The position numbers and the translations under genes were made by a program. The notes beneath the pieces were generated by a model. It was not told where the DNA came from. It saw nothing but the letters and a program-made list of their open reading frames with translations, and ran no database searches. Of a stretch of 64,000 bases of DNA, positions 30,854 to 41,211 are shown in pieces. Source of the DNA: Roseivivax halotolerans (lineage in GTDB: Bacteria > Pseudomonadota > Alphaproteobacteria > Rhodobacterales > Rhodobacteraceae); assembly GCF_900115815.1 (NCBI RefSeq), contig NZ_FOXV01000010.1, forward strand, positions 1 through 64,000, given 5' to 3'. The number at the start of each line of letters is the position of its first letter. Within the stretch, counting starts at the first letter, position 1.

Positions 30854-33409
30854 TTGAAAGATGCCAGCCCGACGACCGTGTACCTCAAGGACTACGAGCC
30901 CTTCGGATATCTGGTCGAGGATGTTCATCTCACCTTCCGTCTTGCGCCGAACGCGACGCGCGTTCTGAGCCGTATTCGCTTCGCGCCGAACCCGGCGACG
31001 AAGACCCGCGATTTTTTTCTCAACGGCGAAAACGTCACGCTGATCTCGGCAAAGATCGACGGAGCGGGCGTTGCGCCCGAGATCACGGCGGACGGTCTGC
31101 GCCTCGAGGACGCTCCCGATGCCCCCTTCACCTTCGAGGCCGAGGTTGAAATCGACCCTGCGGAGAACACGGCGCTTGAGGGGCTCTACATGTCGAACGG
31201 CATGTATTGCACGCAATGCGAGGCCGAGGGGTTTCGCAAGATCACCTATTATCCCGACCGCCCCGACGTGATGGCGACCTTCACCGTGCGGATCGAGGGC
31301 GACCTGCCGGTCATGTTGTCGAACGGCAATCCCGCCGCATCGGGCGAGGGCTGGGCCGAATGGCATGATCCCTGGCCGAAACCCTCCTATCTCTTTGCGC
31401 TGGTCGCGGGCGAGCTTGTCGCGCATGAGGACCGTTTCACCACGGCTTCGGGCCGCGCCGTCGACTTGAACCTCTGGGTCCGGCCCGGAGACGAGCACAA
31501 ATGCGCCTTCGGGATGGAAGCGCTGAAGAAATCCATGCGGTGGGACGAAGAGGTCTACGGGCGCGAATACGATCTGGACGTCTTCAACATCGTCGCCGTC
31601 GACGACTTCAACATGGGCGCGATGGAGAACAAGGGGCTGAATATCTTCAACTCCGCCGCCGTTCTCGCAAGCCCGGAGACCTCGACCGACGCGAATTTCG
31701 AGCGGATCGAGGCGATCATCGCGCATGAATATTTCCATAACTGGACGGGCAACCGGATCACCTGCCGCGACTGGTTCCAGCTTTGTCTGAAAGAGGGGCT
31801 GACCGTCTTCCGCGACAGCCAGTTCACCGCGGATATGCGTTCTGCCCCGGTCAAGCGCATCTCGGATGTGATCGATCTGCGGGCACGGCAATTCCCCGAG
31901 GATCAGGGCCCGCTCGCCCATCCGGTCCGGCCCGAGAGCTTCCAGGAAATCAACAACTTCTACACCGCGACCGTCTACGAGAAAGGCGCCGAAGTCATCG
32001 GCATGCTCAAGCGGCTCGTCGGTGACGAGGCCTATGCAAAGGCGCTCGATCTCCATTTCGAGCGGCATGACGGGCAGGCCTGCACGATCGAGGATTGGCT
32101 GCGCGTGTTCGAGGACGCAACGGGCCGTGACATGAGCCAGTTCAAGCGGTGGTATAGCCAAGCGGGCACGCCGCGGCTCTCGGTCGCGGACAGCTACGAG
32201 AACGGCACCTATACCCTCACCTTCCGCCAGCACACGCCGCCGACGCCCGGACAGGACCAGAAAGCTCCTCAAGTCCTGCCCATCGCGGTCGGACTTCTGG
32301 GGCAGAACGGCGAAGAGATCGTGCCGACCACGCTTCTGGAGATGAGCGAGGCCGAGCAGAGCTTCGACTTTCCGAACATGGCGCAAAGGCCCGTCCCGTC
32401 GATCCTGCGCGGTTTCTCCGCGCCGGTCGTGCTGGAGCAATGCTGGGATGCGGAGCGCACGGCATTCTTGCTGGCGCATGACACCGACCCGTTCAATCGC
32501 TGGGATGCCGGGCGGCAGCTCGCGCGCGAGAGCCTTGTCGCGCAGATCACCGAAGGTGCCGCGCCCGATGCGAGCTATCTCGACGGGATCGCGACGCTCG
32601 TCTCCGACGAAGCGCTCGACCCGGCCTTTCGCGCCCTGATGCTCTCGGGACCGACACAGTCGGAGATCGCGCAGATCCTGCATGAGCGCCGCCATACCCC
32701 CGACCCGGACGCGATCTTCACCTCGGCGGAGGCGCTCGGGGATGCGAAGGCGGCGCGGCTTGAGCATCTTCTGCCTGCGATCAAGGACGCGACGGAGATC
32801 CGCGCGCCCTACAGCCCCGATGCCGATCAGGCAGGCAAGCGGGCGCTCTGGTCGGCGGCACTCAGCCTCGAGACGCGGCTTGACGGCGGCGCTGCCGCAA
32901 CGGCCGCCTTCGAGAGCGCGGACAACATGACGATCCAGCTTGCCGCCCTGACCTGCCTTGTCCGCGCGGGCGCTGACGAAGACGCGCTCGCAGCGTTCGA
33001 GGCGCAGTGGAAGGACGACCGGCTGGTCATGGACAAGTGGTTCGCGATGCAGATCGCGGCAACCGCGCCAGAAAACGCCCTGCCCCGCGCCCGTCACCTG
33101 ACCGAACATCCGGCCTTCGACCTGAAGAACCCCAACCGCTTCCGCGCAGTTATAGGCGCCTTCGCAATGAACCATGCGGGCTTCCACCGCGCCGACGGCG
33201 AAGGCTACGACTTCCTTGCCGGCTGGCTCATCACGCTCGATGCGAAGAATCCGCAGACCGCGGCCCGGATGTGCGCGCCGTTCCAGAGCTGGACGCGCTA
33301 CGATGCGGATCGCCGCGCCAGCATGAAGGCCGCGCTCGAGCGGATCGCCGCTACGCCGGATCTCAGCCGCGACATGAGCGAGATGGTCTCGCGCCTTCTC
33401 GCGGCTTGA
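30854..33409 (+). CDS. pepN: Aminopeptidase N
   Basis: An 851-residue M1 zinc aminopeptidase. The substrate motif GAMENKGLNIFN and the zinc motif HEYFHNWTGNRIT are intact, with the third ligand in CLKEGLTVFRD. The C-terminal DUF3458-type helical domain follows. The start is TTG, chosen because AGGAG lies 8 bases upstream and the only nearby ATG (30846) hits a stop at once. It removes N-terminal residues from peptides in the cytoplasm. Confidence 0.95.
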   Translation: MKDASPTTVYLKDYEPFGYLVEDVHLTFRLAPNATRVLSRIRFAPNPATKTRDFFLNGENVTLISAKIDGAGVAPEITADGLRLEDAPDAPFTFEAEVEIDPAENTALEGLYMSNGMYCTQCEAEGFRKITYYPDRPDVMATFTVRIEGDLPVMLSNGNPAASGEGWAEWHDPWPKPSYLFALVAGELVAHEDRFTTASGRAVDLNLWVRPGDEHKCAFGMEALKKSMRWDEEVYGREYDLDVFNIVAVDDFNMGAMENKGLNIFNSAAVLASPETSTDANFERIEAIIAHEYFHNWTGNRITCRDWFQLCLKEGLTVFRDSQFTADMRSAPVKRISDVIDLRARQFPEDQGPLAHPVRPESFQEINNFYTATVYEKGAEVIGMLKRLVGDEAYAKALDLHFERHDGQACTIEDWLRVFEDATGRDMSQFKRWYSQAGTPRLSVADSYENGTYTLTFRQHTPPTPGQDQKAPQVLPIAVGLLGQNGEEIVPTTLLEMSEAEQSFDFPNMAQRPVPSILRGFSAPVVLEQCWDAERTAFLLAHDTDPFNRWDAGRQLARESLVAQITEGAAPDASYLDGIATLVSDEALDPAFRALMLSGPTQSEIAQILHERRHTPDPDAIFTSAEALGDAKAARLEHLLPAIKDATEIRAPYSPDADQAGKRALWSAALSLETRLDGGAAATAAFESADNMTIQLAALTCLVRAGADEDALAAFEAQWKDDRLVMDKWFAMQIAATAPENALPRARHLTEHPAFDLKNPNRFRAVIGAFAMNHAGFHRADGEGYDFLAGWLITLDAKNPQTAARMCAPFQSWTRYDADRRASMKAALERIAATPDLSRDMSEMVSRLLAA

Positions 33410-33526
33410 AGTCCGTGCGCGCGGAACTCTTGGCCGGGTCTGCGCGTTCCGCTATGCTTTAGCCGTTTTTCGGCAGAGGGTCGCCGGTCTGAGGCGGCCA
33501 TTCGCACTTCCCTTCATGCGAGTGTC

Positions 33527-34447
33527 ATGTCATGGGATAATAAAAAGACGGAACTGAAGATGCCGAGCGAGATGAAGGACCGCATCGACCCCTTGATCGA
33601 AGAGCGCGCTGGTTGGCTCTTCAGCGACAAGCTCGGCACGCGCCATGCGCGTCGTATCCTCAATGCCATGCTTGGCTATCGCAAGACGATTGCCCTCGGC
33701 GAGCGGTTTCGTGACATGCCGAGCGCGGAATTGATGCGCGAATTGGGCGACATGCTTGCGCGGGATGTCGAGGTTTCCGGTCTGTCAAACGTGCCGCGCA
33801 GCGGGCCTGCTCTGATCGTGGCGAACCATCCGACGGGTATCGCCGACGGAATCATGCTCAACCACGTGCTGCGCGATATCCGTCCAGACCTCTATTTCTT
33901 TGCAAACCACGACATATTGCGTGTGCTGCCGCAGATGGAGGACATGATCGCCCCGGTGGAGTGGCGCAAGGACAAGCGCAGCCACGGCAAGACCCGCGAG
34001 ACGATGGCCTATACCCGCAAAGCGGTCGAGGCGGACCGGCTCGGCATCATATTTCCGTCCGGCCGTCTGGCCAAGCGGCGCGGCCTCTGTCTGCACGAAC
34101 GCGAATGGATGGGCTCGGCCGCGATGATCGCGCGCAAGTTCGAACTGCCTATCATTCCCCTGAACATCCGGGCTCGCAACTCGGTCCTGTTTTATCTCTT
34201 CGACTTCATCCACCCGTCCTTGCGCGACATCACGCTCTTCCACGAGACGCTGAACAAGGGCCGTCAACCCTATCGCATCACCGTCGGGGAGCCGATCTCG
34301 GCAGCGGCGCTGCCGCAGAAGTCCGAAGACGGGATCGAGATGCTGCGCCGCGCAACCCTCGCGCTTGGCGGTCCTCGGGCTCCAGCGGTATCGCTTCTCG
34401 ACAATTCGGCGCGGCCGTCCTGGCTGAAGGCCCTGACCGCGACCTGA
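33527..34447 (+). CDS. PlsC-like acyltransferase
   Basis: A 306-residue acyltransferase of glycerolipid type. The acceptor motif is ANHPTGIADG, with His and Asp one residue further apart than the usual HX4D, as seen in a subgroup of PlsC-like proteins. IIFPSGRLAKRRG provides the FPEG-equivalent block. Likely membrane lipid synthesis; substrate unclear. Confidence 0.8.
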   Translation: MSWDNKKTELKMPSEMKDRIDPLIEERAGWLFSDKLGTRHARRILNAMLGYRKTIALGERFRDMPSAELMRELGDMLARDVEVSGLSNVPRSGPALIVANHPTGIADGIMLNHVLRDIRPDLYFFANHDILRVLPQMEDMIAPVEWRKDKRSHGKTRETMAYTRKAVEADRLGIIFPSGRLAKRRGLCLHEREWMGSAAMIARKFELPIIPLNIRARNSVLFYLFDFIHPSLRDITLFHETLNKGRQPYRITVGEPISAAALPQKSEDGIEMLRRATLALGGPRAPAVSLLDNSARPSWLKALTAT

Positions 34448-34451
34448 GGCG

Positions 34452-35186
34452 TCAGCCGTCTTCCGCGACCTCGATCGGCGGTGCGGGCCGAGCCACGGGG
34501 CGCGTGTTGAAGATCGGCTGGCAATAGGTCTGCTCGCGCGTCCAGGCCATCATGTCCCGCCGCTTGCTGCCCGAATGGAAGGGACCCCAGTCGGCCGCGA
34601 CACCGCGCATCCCCTGGCTGACGACACCATCCCGCGAGACGGTGCGCGCCATGATCCTCAGTCCGCAGGAGAGGTTCGCCGGACCGTCGAGCAGCGCCGC
34701 CCCCGTCGTCGCCCGGCAGTTATAAAGGCGCGCGGTTGACGGCAGGATCTGCAAGAGCCCGTGCCAGCGCCCGCCGCCGCCGATCACCGTCGGCCGGTAG
34801 GTGCTTTCATGCTTCACCAGCGTCGAGACAAGGCCCACCCAGAACGCTTCGCGGTCGCGGCGGTTCGCCTCGGGATAGGCCGGACACCATTCCTCGATAT
34901 CGCGCGGGACGATCTCGGGCAGGCGCGAGGCGTGGCCGTTCAGGGCCGACAAGGTGGCGCGTGTCCAGATGGCACGCTGCCCGGTCTTGCCCCATCGCGC
35001 GGTTGGCAATTGATCGCGCCGCGCCTTTGGACGGGGCGAGGCGGCAACCGCTTGCGGGCTGGGATCGGGCTTCACGAAAAGCGGCAGATCCTCGGCCTTT
35101 TGCATCAGGTCGAGGGTATCTGAGGTCGCGGCCATCCCGGCGGTGCAGCTGATCGCCAATGACGCTATGAGTGTTCTGAGCAGCAT
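34452..35186 (-). CDS. Lytic transglycosylase SLT-domain protein
   Basis: A 244-residue exported protein. A signal peptide spans about 1-20 ([16 protein letters not shown]). The SLT fold holds the catalytic Glu in [27 protein letters not shown], and the NLSCGLRIM block. It cleaves peptidoglycan glycan strands. The ATG at 35186 is preferred because it gives a clean signal peptide. Confidence 0.85.
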   Translation of the reverse strand: MLLRTLIASLAISCTAGMAATSDTLDLMQKAEDLPLFVKPDPSPQAVAASPRPKARRDQLPTARWGKTGQRAIWTRATLSALNGHASRLPEIVPRDIEEWCPAYPEANRRDREAFWVGLVSTLVKHESTYRPTVIGGGGRWHGLLQILPSTARLYNCRATTGAALLDGPANLSCGLRIMARTVSRDGVVSQGMRGVAADWGPFHSGSKRRDMMAWTREQTYCQPIFNTRPVARPAPPIEVAEDG

Positions 35187-35330
35187 CGCTCGCGAGAATG
35201 CCTGTCTTTCGCGCCTCGATGCAAGTCCGCGTGCGTCTTGCGGCGGCAAAGAGCTGCCGGCTCTTGCCCCCTGCCCGGCCCTGTCCTAAACGCAAGACCT
35301 GAATTCCAAGGCCGCCAGAGGACGCATCTC

Positions 35331-36845
35331 ATGCTGGATTTGAGCTTCGAGGCTCCGAAACCCAAGGTCATCGCCGGGGCAAAGCACGATTGGGAACTCG
35401 TGATCGGCATGGAGGTCCATGCCCAGGTTGCCTCCAAGGCGAAGCTCTTCTCGGGTGCCTCGACCGAATTCGGCGCAGAGCCCAATTCCAACGTCTCCTT
35501 CGTCGATGCGGCCATGCCGGGCATGCTGCCGGTCATCAACGAGTTCTGCGTCGAGCAGGCCGTTCGGACGGGCCTCGGCCTCAAGGCGGCGATCAACCTT
35601 TCCTCGGCGTTCGACCGGAAGAATTACTTCTACCCCGACTTGCCTCAGGGTTACCAGATTTCCCAACTTTATCATCCGCTTGTCGGCGAGGGCGAAGTCA
35701 TCGTCGACATGGAGCCCGGCATCGCCCGCCGCGTGCGGATCGAGCGCATCCACATGGAGCAGGACGCCGGCAAGTCGATCCATGACATGGACCCGGCGAT
35801 GTCCTTTGTCGATCTCAACCGTACCGGGGTCGCACTGATGGAAATCGTCTCGCGCCCCGATATCCGCGGGCCGGAGGAGGCGGCGGCCTATATCGCAAAG
35901 CTGCGCCAGATCATGCGCTATCTCGGCACCTGCAATGGCGACATGCAGAACGGCAACCTGCGCGCGGACGTGAACGTATCGGTCTGCCGTCCCGGAGATT
36001 ACGAAAAATACCAGGAAACGCAGGATTTCAGCCATCTCGGCACGCGCTGCGAGATCAAGAACATGAACTCCATGCGCTTCATCCAGGCGGCCATCGACGT
36101 GGAGGCCCGCCGCCAGATCGCGATTATCGAGGGCGGCGGCGTAGTGGTGCAGGAAACGCGCCTCTACGATCCCGACAAGAACGAGACACGCTCGATGCGC
36201 TCCAAGGAAGAGGCACACGATTATCGCTACTTCCCCGACCCCGACCTCCTGCCGCTCGAGATCGAGCAGGCCTGGGTGGACGGCATCGCCGAGAGCCTGC
36301 CGGAACTGCCCGATGCCAAGAAGGCGCGGTTCGTCAAGGATTTCGGCCTTTCGGAATACGATGCGGGCGTCTTGACCGCTGAACTGCGGAATGCCGTCTA
36401 CTTCGAAAAGGTCGCGGCCGAGGGCGGCGACGGCAAGATGGCGGCAAACTGGGTCATCAACGAGCTGTTCGGCCGGCTGAAGAAGGACGATCGCGACATT
36501 TCGGACAGCCCCGTGTCTCCCGGTCAACTTGCTGGGCTCGTCAAGCTCATCAAGTCGGGCGACATCTCGGGCAAGATCGCCAAGGACGTCTTCGAGATCG
36601 TCTATACCGAAGGCGGCGATCCGGCGGCCATCGTCGAGGAGAAGGGCCTCAAGCAGGTCACGGATACCGGCGCGATCGAGACCGCGGTCGACGAGGTCAT
36701 CGCTGCGAATCCCGATCAGGTCGAGAAGGCCAAGCAGAACCCCAAGCTTGCGGGCTGGTTCGTCGGCCAGGTGATGAAGGCGACGGGCGGCAAGGCCAAT
36801 CCGAAGGCCGTGAACGAGATTGTCTCGGCCAAGCTCGGCCTGTAA
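35331..36845 (+). CDS. gatB: Asp-tRNA(Asn)/Glu-tRNA(Gln) amidotransferase subunit B
   Basis: A 504-residue subunit with [11 protein letters not shown] near the N-terminus, [37 protein letters not shown] and a C-terminal GatB/YqeY helical domain. It converts misacylated tRNAs with GatA and GatC, which are not in this window. The ATG at 35331 fits the family's usual beginning. Confidence 0.97.
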   Translation: MLDLSFEAPKPKVIAGAKHDWELVIGMEVHAQVASKAKLFSGASTEFGAEPNSNVSFVDAAMPGMLPVINEFCVEQAVRTGLGLKAAINLSSAFDRKNYFYPDLPQGYQISQLYHPLVGEGEVIVDMEPGIARRVRIERIHMEQDAGKSIHDMDPAMSFVDLNRTGVALMEIVSRPDIRGPEEAAAYIAKLRQIMRYLGTCNGDMQNGNLRADVNVSVCRPGDYEKYQETQDFSHLGTRCEIKNMNSMRFIQAAIDVEARRQIAIIEGGGVVVQETRLYDPDKNETRSMRSKEEAHDYRYFPDPDLLPLEIEQAWVDGIAESLPELPDAKKARFVKDFGLSEYDAGVLTAELRNAVYFEKVAAEGGDGKMAANWVINELFGRLKKDDRDISDSPVSPGQLAGLVKLIKSGDISGKIAKDVFEIVYTEGGDPAAIVEEKGLKQVTDTGAIETAVDEVIAANPDQVEKAKQNPKLAGWFVGQVMKATGGKANPKAVNEIVSAKLGL

Positions 36846-36970
36846 GGTGGATGACCGGCGGTTCGTCCTGCTGGTCAGCAAGTCTTCGCTCTGCTCCCCG
36901 CCAGCGCTGGCCTTCCAGGGCGCCTGACAGTACAGTTCCGACCGACCTGAAGAAGTGAGCCCCCGATCCC

Positions 36971-37501
36971 ATGACCCGCTATCAATACCGCATTCTGCCT
37001 GCCCCCGAAAAAGGCAAGAAAGCCAAGGGGGTGAAGGGCGCAAAAGCGCGGTTCGCCCATGCGGTCGAGGAGCTCATGAACGAGATGGGCGCAGACGGCT
37101 GGGAGTATCTCCGCGCCGACACGCTGCCCTCCGAAGAACGCGCGGGGCTCGGCTCGAGCGTGACGGAATGGCGCACTCTGCTGGTGTTCCGGCGTCCCCG
37201 GCTCGCCCGGGCCGAGGATTTCGCCGTTCCCATGATCGAAGGGCCGGACGATGACGACGAGAACGAGTCCGCACCGCTCTTCCCGGCGAAGGTCGCGGCA
37301 AGCGCTCCGGAGAAGCCCGACGCGGACGCCAAGGGCGAGCGCGACCCTGAAAAGACATCGACAGGCGGCCTTGGCGCGCTTCTGCGCGAACGCGCCGGGC
37401 GGCTGATCCCCGCGAGCGAGGATCGCCCCGATGAGACAGAGGACGAAAAAACCGCCTCAGAGGGTGACAAGACCGACACGGCAGAGGCGCAGAAGGCCTG
37501 A
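36971..37501 (+). CDS. DUF4177 domain protein
   Basis: A 176-residue protein. The first ~80 residues match DUF4177: TRYQYRILPAPEKGKK, LMNEMGADGWEYLRAD and WRTLLVFRRPR. The rest is acidic and disordered (DDDDENES). Function unknown. Confidence 0.75.
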   Translation: MTRYQYRILPAPEKGKKAKGVKGAKARFAHAVEELMNEMGADGWEYLRADTLPSEERAGLGSSVTEWRTLLVFRRPRLARAEDFAVPMIEGPDDDDENESAPLFPAKVAASAPEKPDADAKGERDPEKTSTGGLGALLRERAGRLIPASEDRPDETEDEKTASEGDKTDTAEAQKA

Positions 37502-37510
37502 CGCCCTGCC

Positions 37511-37768
37511 CTATTCGCCGAGGTCGAGCGACAGCGCGTGGATCGCGCCGACGAGATCCGCGCCCAAGGCCTGATGAACGGCACGGTGCCGCGCGATGCG
37601 GCTCTGGCCCTTGAACGCCTCCGAGCGGATGACGACATGAAAGTGACTTTCACCACCCTCCTGAAATCCGGCATGTCCGCGGTGCCGCTCACTGTCATCC
37701 CGCACGACAAGCTCGTGCGGTTCGAACGCCTCGCGCAGGCGTGTTTCCATCAATTCAGTCCGCGACAT
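37511..37768 (-). CDS. BolA family protein
   Basis: An 85-residue BolA protein: LREAFEPHELVVRDDSERHRGHAG, then ESHFHVVIRSEAFKGQSRIARHR. BolA proteins work with monothiol glutaredoxins in Fe-S trafficking. The divergent J-domain gene beside it is a conserved neighbour in roseobacters. Confidence 0.93.
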   Translation of the reverse strand: MSRTELMETRLREAFEPHELVVRDDSERHRGHAGFQEGGESHFHVVIRSEAFKGQSRIARHRAVHQALGADLVGAIHALSLDLGE

Positions 37769-37845
37769 TTTTATACGCTTCGCCCCCTATGATCCGGTTC
37801 GGTTTTGTCTAAACTGCACCGTCCGAGTCGAAAAGGTGTTCAAAC

Positions 37846-38472
37846 ATGAGCAGATCAGATCCCTTCGGATTCGACATGTCCGTGAAATCGGCCAAGAAAA
37901 AGAGCCCGCGCGGACGGCGGGGCATGTCAGGCGAATCCGAAACCTCCACCCGCGTCTGCGACCACGAGGGCTGCCAGGAGCCGGGCAAGTTCCGCGCGCC
38001 GAAAGCGCCGGACGTGCTCGATGACTTCTACTGGTTCTGCAAGGACCACGTGCGCGAGTACAACGCGCAATGGAGCTTCTTCGAGGGCAAGACGGAAGCC
38101 GAGATGAACGCTCAGTCGAGCGCCGACAAGGTCTGGGAGCGACGCACCAAGGATTGGCGCGATCCCGAGGCTCGCGCCTGGGCGCGGCTCGGCATCGAGG
38201 ACGCGCACCAGGTTCTGGGCGACAACGCGACCCGTAATCCCGGCAAGGCTGGCAAGACGGGAGGACGCCGCCTGCCCCCGACGGAAAAGCGCGCGGCGGA
38301 TATTCTCGAGGTGCGCGAGGATGCGACCAAGACCGACGTGCGGAAGGCGTACAAGGCGCTTATCAAGGTGCTGCACCCGGACATGAACGGCGGCGACCGC
38401 AGCCAGGAAGAGCAGTTGCAGCTTGTCATGTGGGCCTGGGATCAGCTCAAGGACAGCCGCTTCTTCAAGTAA
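37846..38472 (+). CDS. J-domain (DnaJ-like) protein
   Basis: A 208-residue protein with a C-terminal J domain (about 145-205) carrying HPD in VLHPDMNGGD. The N-terminal part has Cys pairs (CDHEGCQEPG, WFCKDH). It likely recruits DnaK to a client; in relatives it neighbours cobS, but here MsrB, fasciclin and sigma genes intervene. Confidence 0.85.
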   Translation: MSRSDPFGFDMSVKSAKKKSPRGRRGMSGESETSTRVCDHEGCQEPGKFRAPKAPDVLDDFYWFCKDHVREYNAQWSFFEGKTEAEMNAQSSADKVWERRTKDWRDPEARAWARLGIEDAHQVLGDNATRNPGKAGKTGGRRLPPTEKRAADILEVREDATKTDVRKAYKALIKVLHPDMNGGDRSQEEQLQLVMWAWDQLKDSRFFK

Positions 38473-38487
38473 TCCAACGGCACAACG

Positions 38488-38524
38488 AAAAAGGCGCGCG
38501 CCCCGTGGGACGCGCGCCTTTTTT
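38488..38524. terminator. Bidirectional hairpin terminator
   Basis: The stem GGCGCGCG / CGCGCGCC has a 10-base loop, AAAAA before and TTTTTT after, so it can end both the J-domain transcript and the convergent msrB transcript. Confidence 0.85.
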
Positions 38525-38539
38525 CATGTCAGCTTGGCC

Positions 38540-39013
38540 TTACGCTTCGACGAATGTCAGCGAGACGCCGTTCAGGCAATGACGTTTGCCCGTCGGTTGA
38601 GGCCCGTCATCGAAGATGTGGCCGAGATGCGAGCCGCAGCGCGAGCAATGAACCTCGGTCCGGGTCATGAAGAGCGACCGGTCTGGCTTCGTGCCGATCA
38701 CCTCCTGGGAGATCGGCTTGTAAAAGCTCGGCCAGCCCGTGCCGCTGTCGTATTTGTGCTCGGAGGAATAAAGCTCCTGATCGCAGCCGCGGCAAATGTA
38801 GGTGCCTTGCGTCTTGAGATCGTGCAGCGGCGAGCTGAAGGCGCGCTCCGTGCCTTCCTCGCGCATGACGGTGAATTCGGCGTCGCTCAGCATGGAGCGC
38901 CATTCGGCCTCGCTGCGGGTCACGGGAAAGTTGCCCTCTTGCGCCCGCGCGGCACCCGAGCCCAGCCCCAAGGCGGCGGCAGTGGTTCCGATGAAAGTGC
39001 GTCGGCTCATCAT
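38540..39013 (-). CDS. msrB: Tat-exported methionine-R-sulfoxide reductase
   Basis: A 157-residue MsrB with a twin-arginine signal (SRRTFIGTTAAALGLG). Zinc cysteines are in YICRGCDQ and VHCSRCGSHLGHIFDDGP; the catalytic Cys is in KRHCLNGVSL. GGAGG precedes the ATG at 39013. It repairs oxidised periplasmic proteins, fitting the adjacent exported fasciclin protein and sigma/anti-sigma pair. Confidence 0.93.
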   Translation of the reverse strand: MMSRRTFIGTTAAALGLGSGAARAQEGNFPVTRSEAEWRSMLSDAEFTVMREEGTERAFSSPLHDLKTQGTYICRGCDQELYSSEHKYDSGTGWPSFYKPISQEVIGTKPDRSLFMTRTEVHCSRCGSHLGHIFDDGPQPTGKRHCLNGVSLTFVEA

Positions 39014-39113
39014 GTCGGCCTCCAATCGTTCGGCGAATAAAAAGGCCCGGACCGGAGATCGGTCCGGACCCATTGCGCTGAAATATAGGGGTTTCAGGAC
39101 GCGTTTACAGGGT

Positions 39114-39689
39114 TCAGCCTGCCTGGCCGGCCGGCAGGAGCACACGGTCGATCACGTGAATGACACCGTTCGACTGGTCGACATCGGCGATGGTCACGGT
39201 CGCGGTGCGGCCGTTCTCGTCGGTCAGCGTGATCTCGTCGCCGTCCATCATCGCCTGCAGCGTGCAGCCGCCAACGGTCTCGACCGGGTGGTTGCCCATG
39301 TCGTCGGCGATCATGCCCGCGATGGCGGTGGAGAAGGCTTCCGCCGCGACGACGTGGCAGGTCAGGATCTGCGCGAGCTGTTCCTGGTTCTCGTCCATCA
39401 TCAGCGCGTTGAGGCTGTCCTCGGACAGCATCCCGAAAGCATCATCGGTCGGCGCGAAGACGGTGAACGGGCCTTCGGAGTTCAGCGTGTCGACGAGGCC
39501 AGCCTGCTGTACGGCGGCAACAAGCGTGGTGTGGATGGGCGAGTTAACCGCGTTCTCGACGATGGTCATGTCGGCCATCATCGGCGCGCCGCCAACGGTC
39601 GGGTTGTCCTGAGCGGACGCGGTGCTGGCGCCGAAGGCAACTGCGCTTGCTGCGACGGCGAGGGCTCCGAAAGTGGTCTTGATGGTCAT
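39114..39689 (-). CDS. Exported fasciclin (FAS1) domain protein
   Basis: A 191-residue protein with a signal peptide ending at ASAQ and one FAS1 domain: FTVFAPTDDAFGML, LAQILTCHVVAAEAF and a C-terminal NGVIHVIDRVLLP. FAS1 proteins mediate adhesion or surface interactions. AGGAG precedes the ATG at 39689. It lies directly downstream of an ECF sigma/anti-sigma pair, as in the mycobacterial SigK-RskA-MPT70/83 system. Confidence 0.92.
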   Translation of the reverse strand: MTIKTTFGALAVAASAVAFGASTASAQDNPTVGGAPMMADMTIVENAVNSPIHTTLVAAVQQAGLVDTLNSEGPFTVFAPTDDAFGMLSEDSLNALMMDENQEQLAQILTCHVVAAEAFSTAIAGMIADDMGNHPVETVGGCTLQAMMDGDEITLTDENGRTATVTIADVDQSNGVIHVIDRVLLPAGQAG

Positions 39690-39792
39690 CTTCAAACTCC
39701 TGTCATTCATGTGCCCCGACCTTTTGGCCGGGATCACACTGACCCACGTGGAGCGCAAAATCGGAGTTTCAAAATCTCGGGCGAGGCGGCGG

Positions 39793-40509
39793 TCACGTGT
39801 CCGTGAAAGGCACGATGGGACCGACCGCGCGAACCTCGGTTGGCGTGCCGTCGGGCGAACCGCCAGCCGGCTCTTCGGATACGGCGAGCGTGCCGCCCTC
39901 GAGAAGCGGGATCAGCTCTTCGGCCAGCACTTGCCGGCCGATGACGCCCTGCTCGCGCGGCACAAGGCCGAGCGAGATGGGCGGTCCGTCATCCGGGACA
40001 AGCCACATCTCGTTGTCGCGCCCCTCTGGCACGGTGCCGCCGTCGCGGCGGATCAGGAATTCGTTGCTTTCCTCGAGATATCCTGCATGGACCAGCAGCT
40101 CCGATCCTTCTTCTGCCGCGAGGTCGGCCACATAGGTCGGCGTCGTGCCCCCCATGTCCAGCATTCCGGTGGTGATGACGGCCCAGCCGAAGAGGGCCGC
40201 CGCGACCGCGCCGAGTGCGTAGGGAACGAGGCTCCGCCACCAGGGACGATCTTTCGTCTCTCCGAATGCGAGCGCCTCGATCCGGCGCTTGAGCTGCGGT
40301 GGTGGCGCGACGGGCGGCAAGGCGTCGGCCAGGGACGCGAAATACTCGGTCCAGCTGACGACGGTCGCCTCGAGCTCGGGCTCGCGCAGGAGACGCTCCT
40401 CGAACGCAGCGATTTCCTCCTCGGGCATAAGACCCAAGGCATATTCGGCAGCGCGCGCGGCATCGTCCTCTGGACTGCCCGGCATGATATCGTCGCGCTC
40501 GTCGCTCAT
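39793..40509 (-). CDS. Anti-sigma factor, RskA/ChrR-like
   Basis: A 238-residue membrane protein. The N-terminal cytoplasmic anti-sigma region contains AAEYALGLMPEEEIAAFEERL. One transmembrane helix (about 97-117, YALGAVAAALFGWAVITTG) leads to a periplasmic RskA-type domain (EMWLVPDDGPPISLGLV). The ATG overlaps the sigma stop (ATGA at 40506-40509), so the partners are co-translated. Confidence 0.88.
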   Translation of the reverse strand: MSDERDDIMPGSPEDDAARAAEYALGLMPEEEIAAFEERLLREPELEATVVSWTEYFASLADALPPVAPPPQLKRRIEALAFGETKDRPWWRSLVPYALGAVAAALFGWAVITTGMLDMGGTTPTYVADLAAEEGSELLVHAGYLEESNEFLIRRDGGTVPEGRDNEMWLVPDDGPPISLGLVPREQGVIGRQVLAEELIPLLEGGTLAVSEEPAGGSPDGTPTEVRAVGPIVPFTDT

Positions 40510-41087
40510 CGCGAGAGACACTCCTTCAACTGGATCAGGGCCCGGCGCAGCCAGGTTCTGACCGTATTCAATTTGACCCCTGTCGCATCGGAAAGCTCGG
40601 CATAGGTCCAGCCATCCAGATACGCCTTCTGGACCATCTCGGCCCGGTCCGGCGGCAGTTCCCCGAGACAGCCATACAATGCGCGTGCCTCTGAATTCAG
40701 AGCGGCCTGCGCTTCGGGACCTGGTCCCTGGTCAGGCATCGTGTCCGCCGCATCGAGCGCCTCGCCCGTCGACGGTTTTTTCTTGCGCCGCCGATCGATG
40801 GCGACGTTCCGTGTCAGCGTGATGAGCCACGTCATCGGCGAGTAGCCGTTGGCCCGATACAGCTCGGCGCGGTGCCACACCCGCAGATAGGCCTCCTGCA
40901 AGGCTTCCTCGGCTTCGGCGCGATCGTTCAAGACACGCAGGCTCACAGCGAAGAGTTTCGCGCTGGTGCGGTCGTATAATGCGGAAAATGCCGCGCGGTC
41001 CTTCATCACGATGCGCGCGATGAAAGCTTCGATCTCGTCCTGTGGGCTCATGGCCGCCGAGGCCCCGGGCCCGCCTGAATCCTGCAT
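40506..41087 (-). CDS. ECF RNA polymerase sigma factor (SigK-like)
   Basis: A 193-residue sigma-70 family ECF factor. Region 2 is [17 protein letters not shown] and [15 protein letters not shown]; region 4 is [20 protein letters not shown]. It is paired with the RskA-like anti-sigma factor. An in-frame ATG at 41051 is an alternative start. Its regulon probably includes the adjacent fasciclin gene (inference). Confidence 0.9.
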   Translation of the reverse strand: MQDSGGPGASAAMSPQDEIEAFIARIVMKDRAAFSALYDRTSAKLFAVSLRVLNDRAEAEEALQEAYLRVWHRAELYRANGYSPMTWLITLTRNVAIDRRRKKKPSTGEALDAADTMPDQGPGPEAQAALNSEARALYGCLGELPPDRAEMVQKAYLDGWTYAELSDATGVKLNTVRTWLRRALIQLKECLSR

Positions 41088-41211
41088 CAACTCGCCTCGA
41101 TACCCCTGCCATTGGGGAGAGCGCGAGATCACGCCGCGCTTTCCCTTGCTCCTCCCCGGAATATGTTGCACCACGACGCGCAACGCAGCCGATCAGGAGG
41201 ACGCGGAAAGC

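Noticed and set aside
30725-33187. 820-aa frame antisense to pepN
   Set aside because: Long open antisense frames are expected in high-GC DNA; pepN on the plus strand has all catalytic motifs.
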